DNA of 34,438 bases from an uncultured Lacinutrix sp. (GTDB lineage: Bacteria > Bacteroidota > Bacteroidia > Flavobacteriales > Flavobacteriaceae): NCBI GenBank assembly GCA_937129145.1, contig CAKZMU010000043.1, positions 1 to 34,438 of the forward strand, in the 5' to 3' direction. How positions within the stretch are numbered: the stretch's first letter is position 1; each line of letters begins with the position of its first letter. The notes beneath the pieces were generated by a model, which saw only the letters and a program-made list of their open reading frames with translations, made no database searches and was not told the DNA's origin. Below are positions 1 to 7,953 of this stretch, piece after piece. The translations under genes and the position numbers were made by a program.

Positions 1-1
1 T

Positions 2-1132
2 GACCTTATAAATGACCAACGACTTATACAAGAAAATCAAGTATATGACAATGGCGTTAAAACACAATTAAATTATCAATTTAATGATAACATAAACCTA
101 AAAAGTGGGTATCAATTTTCTGAAGTTGGCGTGAGCAATTTAGAAGATGTTAATAATCCTGTTTTTAGAAGTTATATTAAGGAAGTTATGCGAACACATT
201 CACTTTTCAGCGAGCTCGATTTTGCATCAAACACTAAAGGTACATTGCTAAAATTTGGTGTGAGAGGTAACTACTTTGAGAAATTTTCTAAAACACGTTT
301 TGAACCTCGTTTTAGTTTTAATCAACGGTTTTTAAACAATTTTAGATTTGAAGTTTTGGGAGAAGCTAAAAGTCAAACCACATCACAGATTATTGACTTA
401 CAAAATGATTTTTTAGGCATTGAAAAACGTCGTTGGGTGTTATCAAACGATACTAGTATTCCTATTATTAAAAGCAAACAATTGTCTACTGGAATAAGAT
501 ATAATAAAAATGGTTTGCTGATTAGCGCAGAAGGCTTTATAAAAAAAGTAAATGGCATTACTACCAGAAGTCAAGGTTTCCAAAATCAATACCAATTTGT
601 AACTACTATTGGCAATTATCAAATAAGAGGGTTGGATTTTTTAATCAACAAACAATATGATGATACTAGTGTTTGGCTGAGTTATTCATATAGTAAAAAT
701 GACTATACATTTAAAGACTTAAATCTTGGTAATTCTTTTCCAAATAACGTAGATGTTACACATACACTAACATTTGCAGGCACTTACACCATTAATAAAT
801 TTAAGTTTGCTCTAGGTTTTAATTGGCGAACAGGCAAACCTTACACCCAACCCAACCCTGAAAACCCTATTAGAAACAATACTATAAACTATGCATCTCC
901 AAATAGTAGCAATATTTCTGATTATTTAAGAACAGATTTCTCGACAACCTACACCTTTAAAGTTGCTGAAAATGCCAATGCCATTGCAGGTTTCTCATTA
1001 TGGAATTTACTTGATAAAGAAAACATTATTAACACCTATTATGTTATTGATAGTGAAGACAGTATCTCCAAAATAGAAAATTCATCATTAGGAATCACTC
1101 CTAACTTCAGTTTTAGAATTCGCTTTTTGTAA
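2..1132 (+). CDS. TonB-dependent receptor, C-terminal part (5' truncated by window edge)
   Basis: The reading frame is open from the first bases, so the annotated piece is the last 376 residues of a longer protein; a GTG at 131 is just an internal codon. It alternates short polar turns with amphipathic strands rich in Asn, Tyr and Phe, as in outer-membrane beta-barrels. A segment near the middle of the second half (GTYTINKFKFALGFNWRTGKPYT) is split here as a strand, GFNWRTGKPYT, which resembles the NYRTGxPYT strand of TonB-dependent receptor barrels. The chain ends in an aromatic/hydrophobic strand, FSFRIRFL, as expected for outer-membrane insertion by the BAM complex. Plug and TonB box lie outside the window, so the substrate cannot be named. 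It probably imports a scarce nutrient across the outer membrane with TonB energy. Confidence 0.85.
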   Translation, partial: DLINDQRLIQENQVYDNGVKTQLNYQFNDNINLKSGYQFSEVGVSNLEDVNNPVFRSYIKEVMRTHSLFSELDFASNTKGTLLKFGVRGNYFEKFSKTRFEPRFSFNQRFLNNFRFEVLGEAKSQTTSQIIDLQNDFLGIEKRRWVLSNDTSIPIIKSKQLSTGIRYNKNGLLISAEGFIKKVNGITTRSQGFQNQYQFVTTIGNYQIRGLDFLINKQYDDTSVWLSYSYSKNDYTFKDLNLGNSFPNNVDVTHTLTFAGTYTINKFKFALGFNWRTGKPYTQPNPENPIRNNTINYASPNSSNISDYLRTDFSTTYTFKVAENANAIAGFSLWNLLDKENIINTYYVIDSEDSISKIENSSLGITPNFSFRIRFL

Positions 1133-1133
1133 T

Positions 1134-1163
1134 TTGAAAATCACTTAAAATAAATTATCTTTG
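1134..1163 (+). promoter_or_regulatory. Bacteroidota-type promoter for the tricorn-like protease gene
   Basis: TTG at 1134-1136 (in context TTTG) is separated by exactly 19 bp from a perfect TAnnTTTG element, TATCTTTG, at 1156-1163. This matches the known -33/-7 layout of Bacteroidota primary sigma factor promoters. The predicted transcript starts about 55 nt before the ATG at 1225. The -33 element begins only two bases after the receptor stop codon, so the protease gene probably has its own promoter. Confidence 0.65.
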
Positions 1164-1224
1164 ATTGCCTTTATTTATGTGAATTTAACTACTACAATCA
1201 TTAAATCTTTTTAAAGACCATTGT

Positions 1225-4200
1225 ATGTATTCTAAAACTCACATTTCCAAACCACTTTTCTTATTATTTTTTATTGCTTTTATTTTCTCTTCAACCCTAG
1301 TTTTTTCGCAAGGTTTTGAAGGCTATTACCGTACACCAACTGTACATAATAACACTGTTATTTTTAGTGCTGAAGGCGATTTATGGAGCGTCCCTTTAAA
1401 TGGTGGATTAGCACAAAGATTAACCACACATGCCGAAGAAGAGTTTAATCCAGCTGTCTCTCCAGACGGAAAAACCATCGCATTTTCAGCTAGTTATGAA
1501 GGCCCAATAGAAGTGTACACGATGCCAATTACTGGTGGATTACCAATGCGTTGGACTTATGAAAGCGATGCATCTTTAGTAAACGGATGGACTCCAAATG
1601 GCGAAGTTGTGTATGACACAAGAGCGTTTGCAACCTTACCAGATAGACAATTAGTTACCATTAACCCGAAAACCAAAGATAAGCACAGAGTACCTTTACA
1701 TCAAGCTAGTGAAGCGACCTATGACGCTTCTGGAAATACGATGTTTTTTGTTCGTCCTTCTTATCATGGCAATGTGACTAAACGCTACAAAGGTGGTACT
1801 GCAAGACAGATTTGGAAATTTACAAAAGGAAGCAACGAAGCTGTTAAATTAACCACCAATTATGCTGGTGGAAGTCATCACCCAATGTGGTACAATAACC
1901 GTGTGTATTTTATAACCGATAGAGATGGCACGATGAACATTTGGTCAATGGATGAAAATGGTAGCGACTTAAAACAACATACCAAACATGAAGGTTTTGA
2001 TGTACGTTATGCCAAACAACACAACGGAAATTTTGTGTACCAAATGGGAGCCGATATTTGGCATTATAATGCGTCATCAAATGCTACCAAGAAGATAGAT
2101 ATAAGATTACAGTCAGATTTAGACCAACTTAGAGAAAACTGGGTAGAAAATCCTTCAAGATACATTACATCGGTTTTTCCTGATTCCAAAGGTGAACGCA
2201 TAGTGATTACAGCTAGAGGACGTGCTTTTGTTGCACCAGTAAAATCAGGACGGTTTGTAGAGTTTACACATCAAAAAGATGTGCGTTACAGGGATGCTAC
2301 ATTTTCGGTAGATGGAAAAAATATTTACACCTTATCCGATGAAAGTGGTGAATTTGAATTTGTGAAAATTGATGCCAAAGGCGAAGGTAAACCTCAACCT
2401 ATTACTAAAGATGGTAAAGTGTTACGATTTGCTGGCGTGCCTTCTCCAGATGGTAAATGGCTTGCTTATGACGATTTAGAAAACAATATGTTCATTTTAA
2501 ATCTAGCAAACGGAAAGAGTAAAAAAATATCGACTAATGAAGAAGGTATTTATGATTTTTCTTGGTCTCCAGATAGTAAGTGGTTAGCATTTGTGCAAGT
2601 GGCAGATAATACGATGGCACAAATTTTTGTTCATGGTTTAGATACAAATGATACGTTTCCAATTACTACAGATCGTGCCAATAGTTTGAACCCTAAATGG
2701 AGTCCTGATGGTAAGTTTATTTACTTTATTTCCGACAGGAATTTTAGAACACTTGTTGGGTCACCTTGGGGACCACGACAACCAGAGCCATACTTTGATG
2801 TAAGTGAAAAAATATATCATATTGCTTTACAAAAAGGCACACGTTCACCTTTTAGAGAACACAACGAATTAGTTTCAGAAACCTCTAAAAAAGAAGAATC
2901 TAAAGAACCTGTTTCAATAAAGATTGATAAAAACGGAATTTTAGAACGTATTGAAGAAGTTCCAGTAGCTCCAGGAAATTATAGAGGTCTAGATGTGACT
3001 GATAAAGCAATTTACACATTATCCAGTAGCACAGGAGCAAACTCTCAAACAAATCTTGCTGTAATAAAAATTGGAAATGAAAATGTGAAGCTTAACACCA
3101 TGATTGAACGTGTTAGAAGTTTTCAACTTACTGGAAATGGTAAGAAACTATTAGTTAGTAAGGGAAGGGACATTTATATGATAAATGCTGGAACAGGAAA
3201 AGTAAATGGTTTAAATGATAGTAAAGTTGACTTAAGTGGATGGAAATTTGCCATTACACCATTAGAAGATTGGAAGCAAATTTTTACTGATGCGTGGCGA
3301 ATGGAACGTGATTACTTTTACGATAAAAACATGCATGGCGTTAACTGGAAAAAAATGCATGACAAATACTATCCGTTAGTAAATCGTGTGACTACAAGAA
3401 ATGAATTATCCGATCTTATTGGTCGTTTTGTTGGAGAGCTTTCTGCCTTGCATACTAGTGTAAGAGGTGGTGATACTAGAAGTGATAATGCTAATATTCC
3501 TATTGCTAATTTAGGAGCTCGTTTTAGTCGAGATAATGCTAACAAAGGCTATCGTATTGATTATATTTATAAAGCTGACCCTGATTATCCAGATACAAAA
3601 TCACCACTAGACGATTCTTATTTAGATATAAGAGTTGGTGATGTGATTACTCATGTTAATGGTAAACCTTCATTGGAATCGCTAGATATTGGTGAACTTA
3701 TAAGAAATCAAATAGGCAAACAAGTAAAGCTTAAAGTTAAACGCGCTTCTGCAAGCAAAGATGTTATTGTTGAGCCTATAGGAAGCATGTACAGTTTACG
3801 TTATAAAGACTGGGAATATTCTCGACGTTTAATCACCGAAAAAGAAAGTAATAATAACATTGGCTATGTACATCTTCAAGCAATGGGAGCTAATGACATC
3901 AATCAATGGTATAGAGAGTTTTATCCTGTATTTGACAGACCTGGTTTAATTATAGACGTTCGCCATAACAGAGGTGGAAATATTGAGAGTTTCATCCTAG
4001 AAAAATTGCTTCGTAAAGCTTGGATGTATTGGAAATCTCGCTCAGGAAAACCCTATTGGAACATGCAATACGCCTTTAGAGGTCATATTGTTATTTTGGT
4101 AGATGAAAACACAGCGTCAGATGGTGAAGCCTTTGCCGATGGCTTTAAAAAACTAGGGTTGGGAACAGCTATTGGTATGCGAACTTGGGGTGGCGAAATT

Positions 4201-4467
4201 TGGTTAAGTAGTGCTAACAGGTTATCCGATAACGGTTTAGCAAGAGCACCAATGATGGGTGTTTATGGTGAGAATGGTGAATGGCTTATTGAAGGTCATG
4301 GGTTTGTTCCAGATATTGAAGTAGATAATTTACCACACGCTACCTTTAATGGTAAAGATGCACAACTGGAAGCTGCCATAAAACACCTTAAAGCTTTGAT
4401 TGCCAAAGACCCAAGAAAGGTGCCACCTGTACCTCCATATCCAGATAAATCATTTAAAAATGATTAA
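1225..4467 (+). CDS. Tricorn-like S41 family serine protease, exported
   Basis: A 1080-residue protein with a hydrophobic N-terminal signal segment (about residues 10-29). It is followed by WD40/PD40-like beta-propeller repeats with repeated SPDGK and SPDSKW motifs (about 30-600). Next come a tricorn C1-like helical region (about 680-760), a PDZ domain (about 790-850, VGDVITHVNGKPS) and the S41 catalytic core. The apparent catalytic residues are His743 (SALHTS), Ser965-Asp966 (NTASDGEA) and Glu1023 (LIEGHGFVPDIE). These fall almost on the numbering of Thermoplasma tricorn (His746, Ser965, Glu1023), so domain spacing is preserved. Family knowledge suggests degradation of peptides to shorter products, here probably in the periplasm because of the signal peptide. 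It has its own promoter and ends near the hairpin at 4500-4559. Confidence 0.9.
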   Translation: MYSKTHISKPLFLLFFIAFIFSSTLVFSQGFEGYYRTPTVHNNTVIFSAEGDLWSVPLNGGLAQRLTTHAEEEFNPAVSPDGKTIAFSASYEGPIEVYTMPITGGLPMRWTYESDASLVNGWTPNGEVVYDTRAFATLPDRQLVTINPKTKDKHRVPLHQASEATYDASGNTMFFVRPSYHGNVTKRYKGGTARQIWKFTKGSNEAVKLTTNYAGGSHHPMWYNNRVYFITDRDGTMNIWSMDENGSDLKQHTKHEGFDVRYAKQHNGNFVYQMGADIWHYNASSNATKKIDIRLQSDLDQLRENWVENPSRYITSVFPDSKGERIVITARGRAFVAPVKSGRFVEFTHQKDVRYRDATFSVDGKNIYTLSDESGEFEFVKIDAKGEGKPQPITKDGKVLRFAGVPSPDGKWLAYDDLENNMFILNLANGKSKKISTNEEGIYDFSWSPDSKWLAFVQVADNTMAQIFVHGLDTNDTFPITTDRANSLNPKWSPDGKFIYFISDRNFRTLVGSPWGPRQPEPYFDVSEKIYHIALQKGTRSPFREHNELVSETSKKEESKEPVSIKIDKNGILERIEEVPVAPGNYRGLDVTDKAIYTLSSSTGANSQTNLAVIKIGNENVKLNTMIERVRSFQLTGNGKKLLVSKGRDIYMINAGTGKVNGLNDSKVDLSGWKFAITPLEDWKQIFTDAWRMERDYFYDKNMHGVNWKKMHDKYYPLVNRVTTRNELSDLIGRFVGELSALHTSVRGGDTRSDNANIPIANLGARFSRDNANKGYRIDYIYKADPDYPDTKSPLDDSYLDIRVGDVITHVNGKPSLESLDIGELIRNQIGKQVKLKVKRASASKDVIVEPIGSMYSLRYKDWEYSRRLITEKESNNNIGYVHLQAMGANDINQWYREFYPVFDRPGLIIDVRHNRGGNIESFILEKLLRKAWMYWKSRSGKPYWNMQYAFRGHIVILVDENTASDGEAFADGFKKLGLGTAIGMRTWGGEIWLSSANRLSDNGLARAPMMGVYGENGEWLIEGHGFVPDIEVDNLPHATFNGKDAQLEAAIKHLKALIAKDPRKVPPVPPYPDKSFKND

Positions 4468-4499
4468 TAAATTTTAACACTATTTATAATATAACACAT

Positions 4500-4567
4500 A
4501 GGACTGATTCGTAAAATATTGTATATTTAAACATGCATTTATTAAAACGAATCAGTCCTTTTTTTCT
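4500..4567 (+). terminator. Rho-independent terminator with the next gene's start codon in its loop
   Basis: AGGACTGATTCGT (4500-4512) and its exact reverse complement ACGAATCAGTCCT (4547-4559) form a 13-bp stem, directly followed by a run of seven T (4559-4565). This is the expected form of an intrinsic terminator for transcripts coming from the tricorn-like gene. The loop is unusually long (34 nt) and contains the ATG at 4533 of the next gene, whose first codons form the descending arm. A transcript starting inside the loop would lack the ascending arm and would not terminate here. Confidence 0.6.
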
Positions 4568-4892
4568 AAGTTTTACTTTTTTTGCTTGCTGCCTAATTTT
4601 TCAAGCAGATGCTTTTCTACCAAGTACAAATGCAATCAATACATCTTGGGTAATACCTAGTGTTGACCAGGTTTCTAACGGAAATACCTACCATATAAAC
4701 CATAGAAAAGCGCATAGTATTCTTGAAAGCAACTTTTTTGTTTTCGATTTTAAATGCTGCTTAACACACCACAAAAGTTTGTTTGCTACACAATACAAGC
4801 AGCAAGATAATTTACACTTACCAAATACAACTGAGCACCTTAAAACTATTACTCGGTCAACTCTTTATAAAGACGACACTCACATAGGTTAA
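4533..4892 (+). CDS. Hypothetical small exported protein (119 aa)
   Basis: I do not recognise a family. The first 27 residues look like a signal peptide: basic start MHLLKR, then a long hydrophobic stretch (about 9-24) with two Cys residues, then an ADAF cleavage-like site. The mature part is polar, rich in His, Asn and Thr, and has a further CC pair (about residues 74-75). There is no obvious repeat or catalytic motif. The start lies inside the loop of the terminator hairpin of the upstream gene. A TATATTTA at 4522-4529 resembles a -7 element but has no matching -33. A second small hydrophobic gene follows 71 bp downstream on the same strand. The reading frame is long enough for a real gene, but coding is not proven. 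Confidence 0.5.
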   Translation: MHLLKRISPFFLSFTFFACCLIFQADAFLPSTNAINTSWVIPSVDQVSNGNTYHINHRKAHSILESNFFVFDFKCCLTHHKSLFATQYKQQDNLHLPNTTEHLKTITRSTLYKDDTHIG

Positions 4893-4963
4893 TTTCATTC
4901 CTTTTCTAATGTATTCTACACCAAAACCTTGGCTGTAGCATTGTATCATTTTACAAATAATCT

Positions 4964-5143
4964 ATGCAAAAATTTAAACACTTTTTGCGACTATTCCTAT
5001 TGTTACTTATGATTGGAATGGCAGCAATATTACCTGTACCTATACTATTTTATGGTAAAGACAATTTACCTAAAAACCTTACTGAACTAATTGAAAAAAA
5101 GGAAGATGATGACGAAAATGATGATGTTAAGGAGTTGTCTTAA
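4964..5143 (+). CDS. Small membrane-anchored or exported protein (59 aa)
   Basis: ATG at 4964 opens a 59-codon frame. It has a basic N-terminus (MQKFKHFLR), one hydrophobic segment (about residues 10-31, LFLLLLMIGMAAILPVPILF), a short linker and a strongly acidic tail (EDDDENDD, about residues 47-54). The basic-hydrophobic-acidic layout is typical of a small single-pass membrane protein, and its composition is unlike random out-of-frame translation. No family is recognised. It lies after the 119-aa exported protein and may be co-transcribed with it. Its TAA stop overlaps the start of a repeat-like stretch (AACGTATAAGCAATTTGAC) that leads into the left end of the DUF6090 island. Confidence 0.5.
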   Translation: MQKFKHFLRLFLLLLMIGMAAILPVPILFYGKDNLPKNLTELIEKKEDDDENDDVKELS

Positions 5144-5152
5144 CGTATAAGC

Positions 5153-5226
5153 AATTTGACTTTCTCAAAAAAATAGTCGAATTTCGTTTAACGTCGGATA
5201 TAAGTCATTAAAACGATGCATATCCG
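5153..5226 (+). repeat. Structured left-end element of island A (two hairpins)
   Basis: Hairpin 1 pairs AATTTGACT (5153-5161) with AGTCGAATT (5175-5183), 9 bp including one G-T pair. Hairpin 2 pairs CGGATAT (5195-5201) with ATATCCG (5220-5226), 7 bp, around an 18-nt loop containing AAGTCATTAAAACGA. The element is homologous to 11458-11533: the loop sequences are conserved and the stems differ. The TTGAC inside hairpin 1 lies 20 bp before GAATTTCG and could also serve as a weak -33/-7 promoter. Confidence 0.65.
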
Positions 5227-5264
5227 TAAAAATATTGTGCTTCATTATAACCAACCACTAACTA

Positions 5265-6002
5265 ATGATAAAATTCTTTAGAAAAATTAGACAAAACTTA
5301 CTAATTGAAAACAAAACTGGAAAGTATTTTAAATATGCTATTGGAGAAATTGTACTCGTGGTTATTGGGATTTTGATTGCACTACAAATTAATAATTGGA
5401 ATGAGAATAGAAAACTAACTGAAACAAAACGAAACTATTATGAACAAATTCTAATTGACTTAAAAGACGATAAGAACTACAGTAAATATATGATTAGTGT
5501 AATAGATTCATCAGTTACGAAATTTAATAAGTATATAAAAGCATATGAAAAACCTGACTTAACCTTTTCAGAAATCTTTGAAAAAGTAACTACAATGCCA
5601 ATTGGTTATAAAATGTTGAAATTCAAATCGACAACGATTGAATCGCTGATAAATAATGGTGAAATGAAATTAATCGATACTGAATTACGTAATAACCTCG
5701 TGAGCTACAATAGAGAAAAAGAAGGTTTACTACTTATATATTCAGAAATCACCAAGAAATCAGATGATATCCTAAAAGATATTACTATGGATGGAGGGAG
5801 TTTGATTCCAAAACTTAAAAATCAAGAAGAATTAGCGAAATTTATAAAAATGAAACAGCGATACGATAAAATATATGTCAAATTCGATGCCTACTTTGCT
5901 TGGAAATCTGATGCCGAAAAAAAGACCATTAAGGGTTTGAAAGCATTAATCAAACAAATTGAAAATACAGAGGAATTAATAATTTCAGAATTAAAAAAAT
6001 AA
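5265..6002 (+). CDS. DUF6090 family protein, single-pass membrane protein
   Basis: A 245-residue protein whose start (MIKFFRKIRQNLL, then TGKYFKYAIGEIVLVVIGIL and ALQINNWNE) is the characteristic N-terminus of the Bacteroidota family DUF6090. Residues about 25-43 form the only membrane segment, preceded by a basic cluster. The remaining 200 residues are polar, helical and Lys/Glu-rich and probably form a soluble domain. Function is unknown in the family. It is the only gene of island A, flanked on both sides by repeats. It runs convergent to argS and seems not to belong to any local operon. In other flavobacteria DUF6090 genes are, from general knowledge, often multicopy and scattered, which agrees with transfer as a cassette. 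Confidence 0.85.
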   Translation: MIKFFRKIRQNLLIENKTGKYFKYAIGEIVLVVIGILIALQINNWNENRKLTETKRNYYEQILIDLKDDKNYSKYMISVIDSSVTKFNKYIKAYEKPDLTFSEIFEKVTTMPIGYKMLKFKSTTIESLINNGEMKLIDTELRNNLVSYNREKEGLLLIYSEITKKSDDILKDITMDGGSLIPKLKNQEELAKFIKMKQRYDKIYVKFDAYFAWKSDAEKKTIKGLKALIKQIENTEELIISELKK

Positions 6003-6005
6003 CGA

Positions 6006-6149
6006 AAGCACAACAACGTGTATAATTCATTGCTAGTCCTAGCCAACTTGGAAATTCCTTCGGAATTTCCTCTGGTTCGTTTTAGTTTATTAATTTAGTT
6101 GCTGAAACACGCAACGAAATCATACACAAACACGTTAAACGAACCTCCA
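6006..6149 (+). repeat. Right-end multi-hairpin element of island A
   Basis: Between AAGCACAA (6006-6013) and the outer repeat ACGTTAAACGAA (6132-6143) lies a nested structure. GTGTAT (6018-6023) pairs with ATACAC (6122-6127). Inside it are GCTAG/CTAGC (6032-6043), the perfect 9-bp stem GGAAATTCC / GGAATTTCC around TTC (6050-6070), and GTTGC/GCAAC (6098-6115). The stretch also has TTCGTTTTA, which recurs in reverse complement in the left-end loops (TAAAACGA). It may also act as a two-way terminator between the convergent DUF6090 gene and argS, although no long T run is present. Confidence 0.6.
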
Positions 6150-6154
6150 AAAAC

Positions 6155-7933
6155 CTACATCCTCTCAGGAACATCAATCCCTAATAACCCAAACGCATTT
6201 TTAATAGTATTTGCAACTGCTTGTGATAATTGCACTCTAAACACTTTTTCGTTTTGGTTATCAGCACCTAGAATAGAAACGTTTTGATAAAATGAGTTAA
6301 ACTCTTTAACTAAATTGTAGGTGTAATTGGCAATTAATGCAGGACTATGGTTTTGTGCAGCGTTTTGTATCACTTCAGGAAATAACTCCAATTGCTTTAT
6401 GAGTTCTTTTTCTTTTTCGTGTAAAGATGTGTCACTTAAGCTCTGAGTAATAGATGTATCAAAATCAGCTTTTCGTAATATAGCCTGAATCCTTGCATAG
6501 GTATATTGAATAAAAGGCCCTGTGTTTCCTTGAAAATCTACCGATTCTTTTGGGTCAAACAAAATGCGTTTTTTAGGGTCCACTTTTAAAATAAAATACT
6601 TTAAAGCACCTAAGCCAATGGTATTGTAAATGGTTTGTTTTTCTTGGTCATTATAATCATCTAGCTTTCCTAATTCTTGTGAGAGTTCTTTGGCTGTATT
6701 AGACATTTCAACAATTAAATCGTCGGCATCTACTACAGTTCCCTCTCTACTCTTCATTTTTCCGCTAGGTAAATCTACCATTCCATAACTTAAATGATAT
6801 AGGTTTTTTGCCCAATCAAATCCAAGTTTCTTTAATATTAAAAACAGAACTTTAAAATGATAATCTTGTTCGTTTCCAACGGTATACACCATTCCTTCAA
6901 CATCTGGATAATCTTTAATACGTTGTATGGCAGTACCAATATCTTGAGTCATATAAACAGCTGTACCATCGGCACGTAATACTATTTTTTCATCAAGACC
7001 ATCTTCAGTTAAATCGCACCAAACTGAACCATCTTCTTTTTTAAAGAACACGCCGCTTTTTAAACCTTCGGCAATAAATTCTTTTCCTAATAAATAAGTA
7101 TCACTTTCATAATAATAGCAATCAAAATCAACACCTAAGTTTTTGTAAGTCGTTTCAAAACCTTCATACACCCATCCATTCATGGTTTTCCATAAAGCAA
7201 CAACGTCTTTATCTCCAGCTTCCCATTTACGGAGCATGTCTTGGGCTTCCAATAAAATTGGCGCTTGTTTTTTTGCGTCCTCTTCTGGTGTTCCTTGAGC
7301 AACTAAATCGGTTATTTCCTTTTTATATTCTTGGTCAAATTTAACATAGTAATTTCCAACTAACTTGTCACCTTTCAACCCTGTACTTTTAGGTGTTTCA
7401 CCATTTCCATAACGTTCCCAAGCCAACATACTTTTGCAAATATGAATTCCTCTATCGTTAATAATTTGGGTTTTATACACTTTATGTCCAGCAGCTTTTA
7501 AAATTTCAGCCACACTATAACCTAACAAATTGTTACGAATGTGCCCTAAGTGCAAAGGTTTATTGGTGTTTGGTGACGAGTACTCCACCATGATTGCTTT
7601 CTCGGATTGCGGTTTAAAACCATAGCTGTTATCGTCTTTAATTGAGTTGAAAAAATTAAGATAAAACACATCATCAATCACAATATTTAAAAAGCCTTTA
7701 ACAACGTTATATGCTTTTACCTCATCTACATGTTCAACTAAATACTTACCCAAGTCTTCACCTAATTGCGCAGGATTCATTTTAACCACTCGTAACATTG
7801 GAAACGTCACCACTGTAATATCGCCTTCAAACTCTTTACGAGTTGACTGAAATTCTACGGTGTTAAGTTCCGCTTGATATAACTTTGAAAAAGCTACTTT
7901 TATATGTTGTGATAAGGTTTCCTGAATGGTCAT
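6155..7933 (-). CDS. argS: Arginyl-tRNA synthetase
   Basis: 592 residues, full length for a class Ia arginyl-tRNA synthetase. It charges tRNA-Arg with arginine using ATP. The order is an N-terminal Add-1 domain (about 1-90), then the Rossmann catalytic core with the HIGH-type motif PLHLGHIRNN (HLGH at 128-131). The KMSKS-type loop is SGKMKSREG (about 391-398), and a C-terminal DALR anticodon-binding domain includes FIQYTYARIQAILRK. The stop codon TAG is only 11 bp from the right repeat of island A, so the natural downstream region seems to have been replaced or occupied. A perfect TAnnTTTG element lies about 20 bp before the start. The gene is divergent from the histidine kinase across a long regulatory region. 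Confidence 0.98.
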   Translation of the reverse strand: MTIQETLSQHIKVAFSKLYQAELNTVEFQSTRKEFEGDITVVTFPMLRVVKMNPAQLGEDLGKYLVEHVDEVKAYNVVKGFLNIVIDDVFYLNFFNSIKDDNSYGFKPQSEKAIMVEYSSPNTNKPLHLGHIRNNLLGYSVAEILKAAGHKVYKTQIINDRGIHICKSMLAWERYGNGETPKSTGLKGDKLVGNYYVKFDQEYKKEITDLVAQGTPEEDAKKQAPILLEAQDMLRKWEAGDKDVVALWKTMNGWVYEGFETTYKNLGVDFDCYYYESDTYLLGKEFIAEGLKSGVFFKKEDGSVWCDLTEDGLDEKIVLRADGTAVYMTQDIGTAIQRIKDYPDVEGMVYTVGNEQDYHFKVLFLILKKLGFDWAKNLYHLSYGMVDLPSGKMKSREGTVVDADDLIVEMSNTAKELSQELGKLDDYNDQEKQTIYNTIGLGALKYFILKVDPKKRILFDPKESVDFQGNTGPFIQYTYARIQAILRKADFDTSITQSLSDTSLHEKEKELIKQLELFPEVIQNAAQNHSPALIANYTYNLVKEFNSFYQNVSILGADNQNEKVFRVQLSQAVANTIKNAFGLLGIDVPERM

Positions 7934-7953
7934 TACTGCGTAATTTTAAGCTG

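Larger units (their letters stand above)
5153..6149 (+). mobile_element. Single-gene island A (cassette-like, DUF6090 cargo)
   Basis: The segment is bounded by an outer inverted repeat, TTCGTTTAACGT (5183-5194) and ACGTTAAACGAA (6132-6143), which extends imperfectly to about 18 bp. Inside lies an inner inverted repeat specific to this island, TTGTGCTT (5235-5242) and AAGCACAA (6006-6013), immediately around the gene. The left end carries two hairpins homologous to those of island B. The right end carries a longer multi-hairpin element. There is no transposase, integrase or target-site duplication, so the mobile character is inferred from the shared ends. It lies between the 59-aa gene and the 3' end of argS. 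Confidence 0.55.

Noticed and set aside
5156..5186. TTGAC plus GAATTTCG as a conserved promoter in both islands (20-bp spacing in each)
   Set aside because: The -7 part has two mismatches to TAnnTTTG, and the same bases are explained better by the covarying hairpin arms. A promoter role remains possible but is not called separately.
5153..6149. Island A as an insertion sequence
   Set aside because: No transposase, and no direct target-site duplication could be found outside the repeats.
6099..6287. Plus-strand 62-codon frame across the island A right end and argS 3' end
   Set aside because: It covers repeat sequence and the antisense of argS; no coding features.
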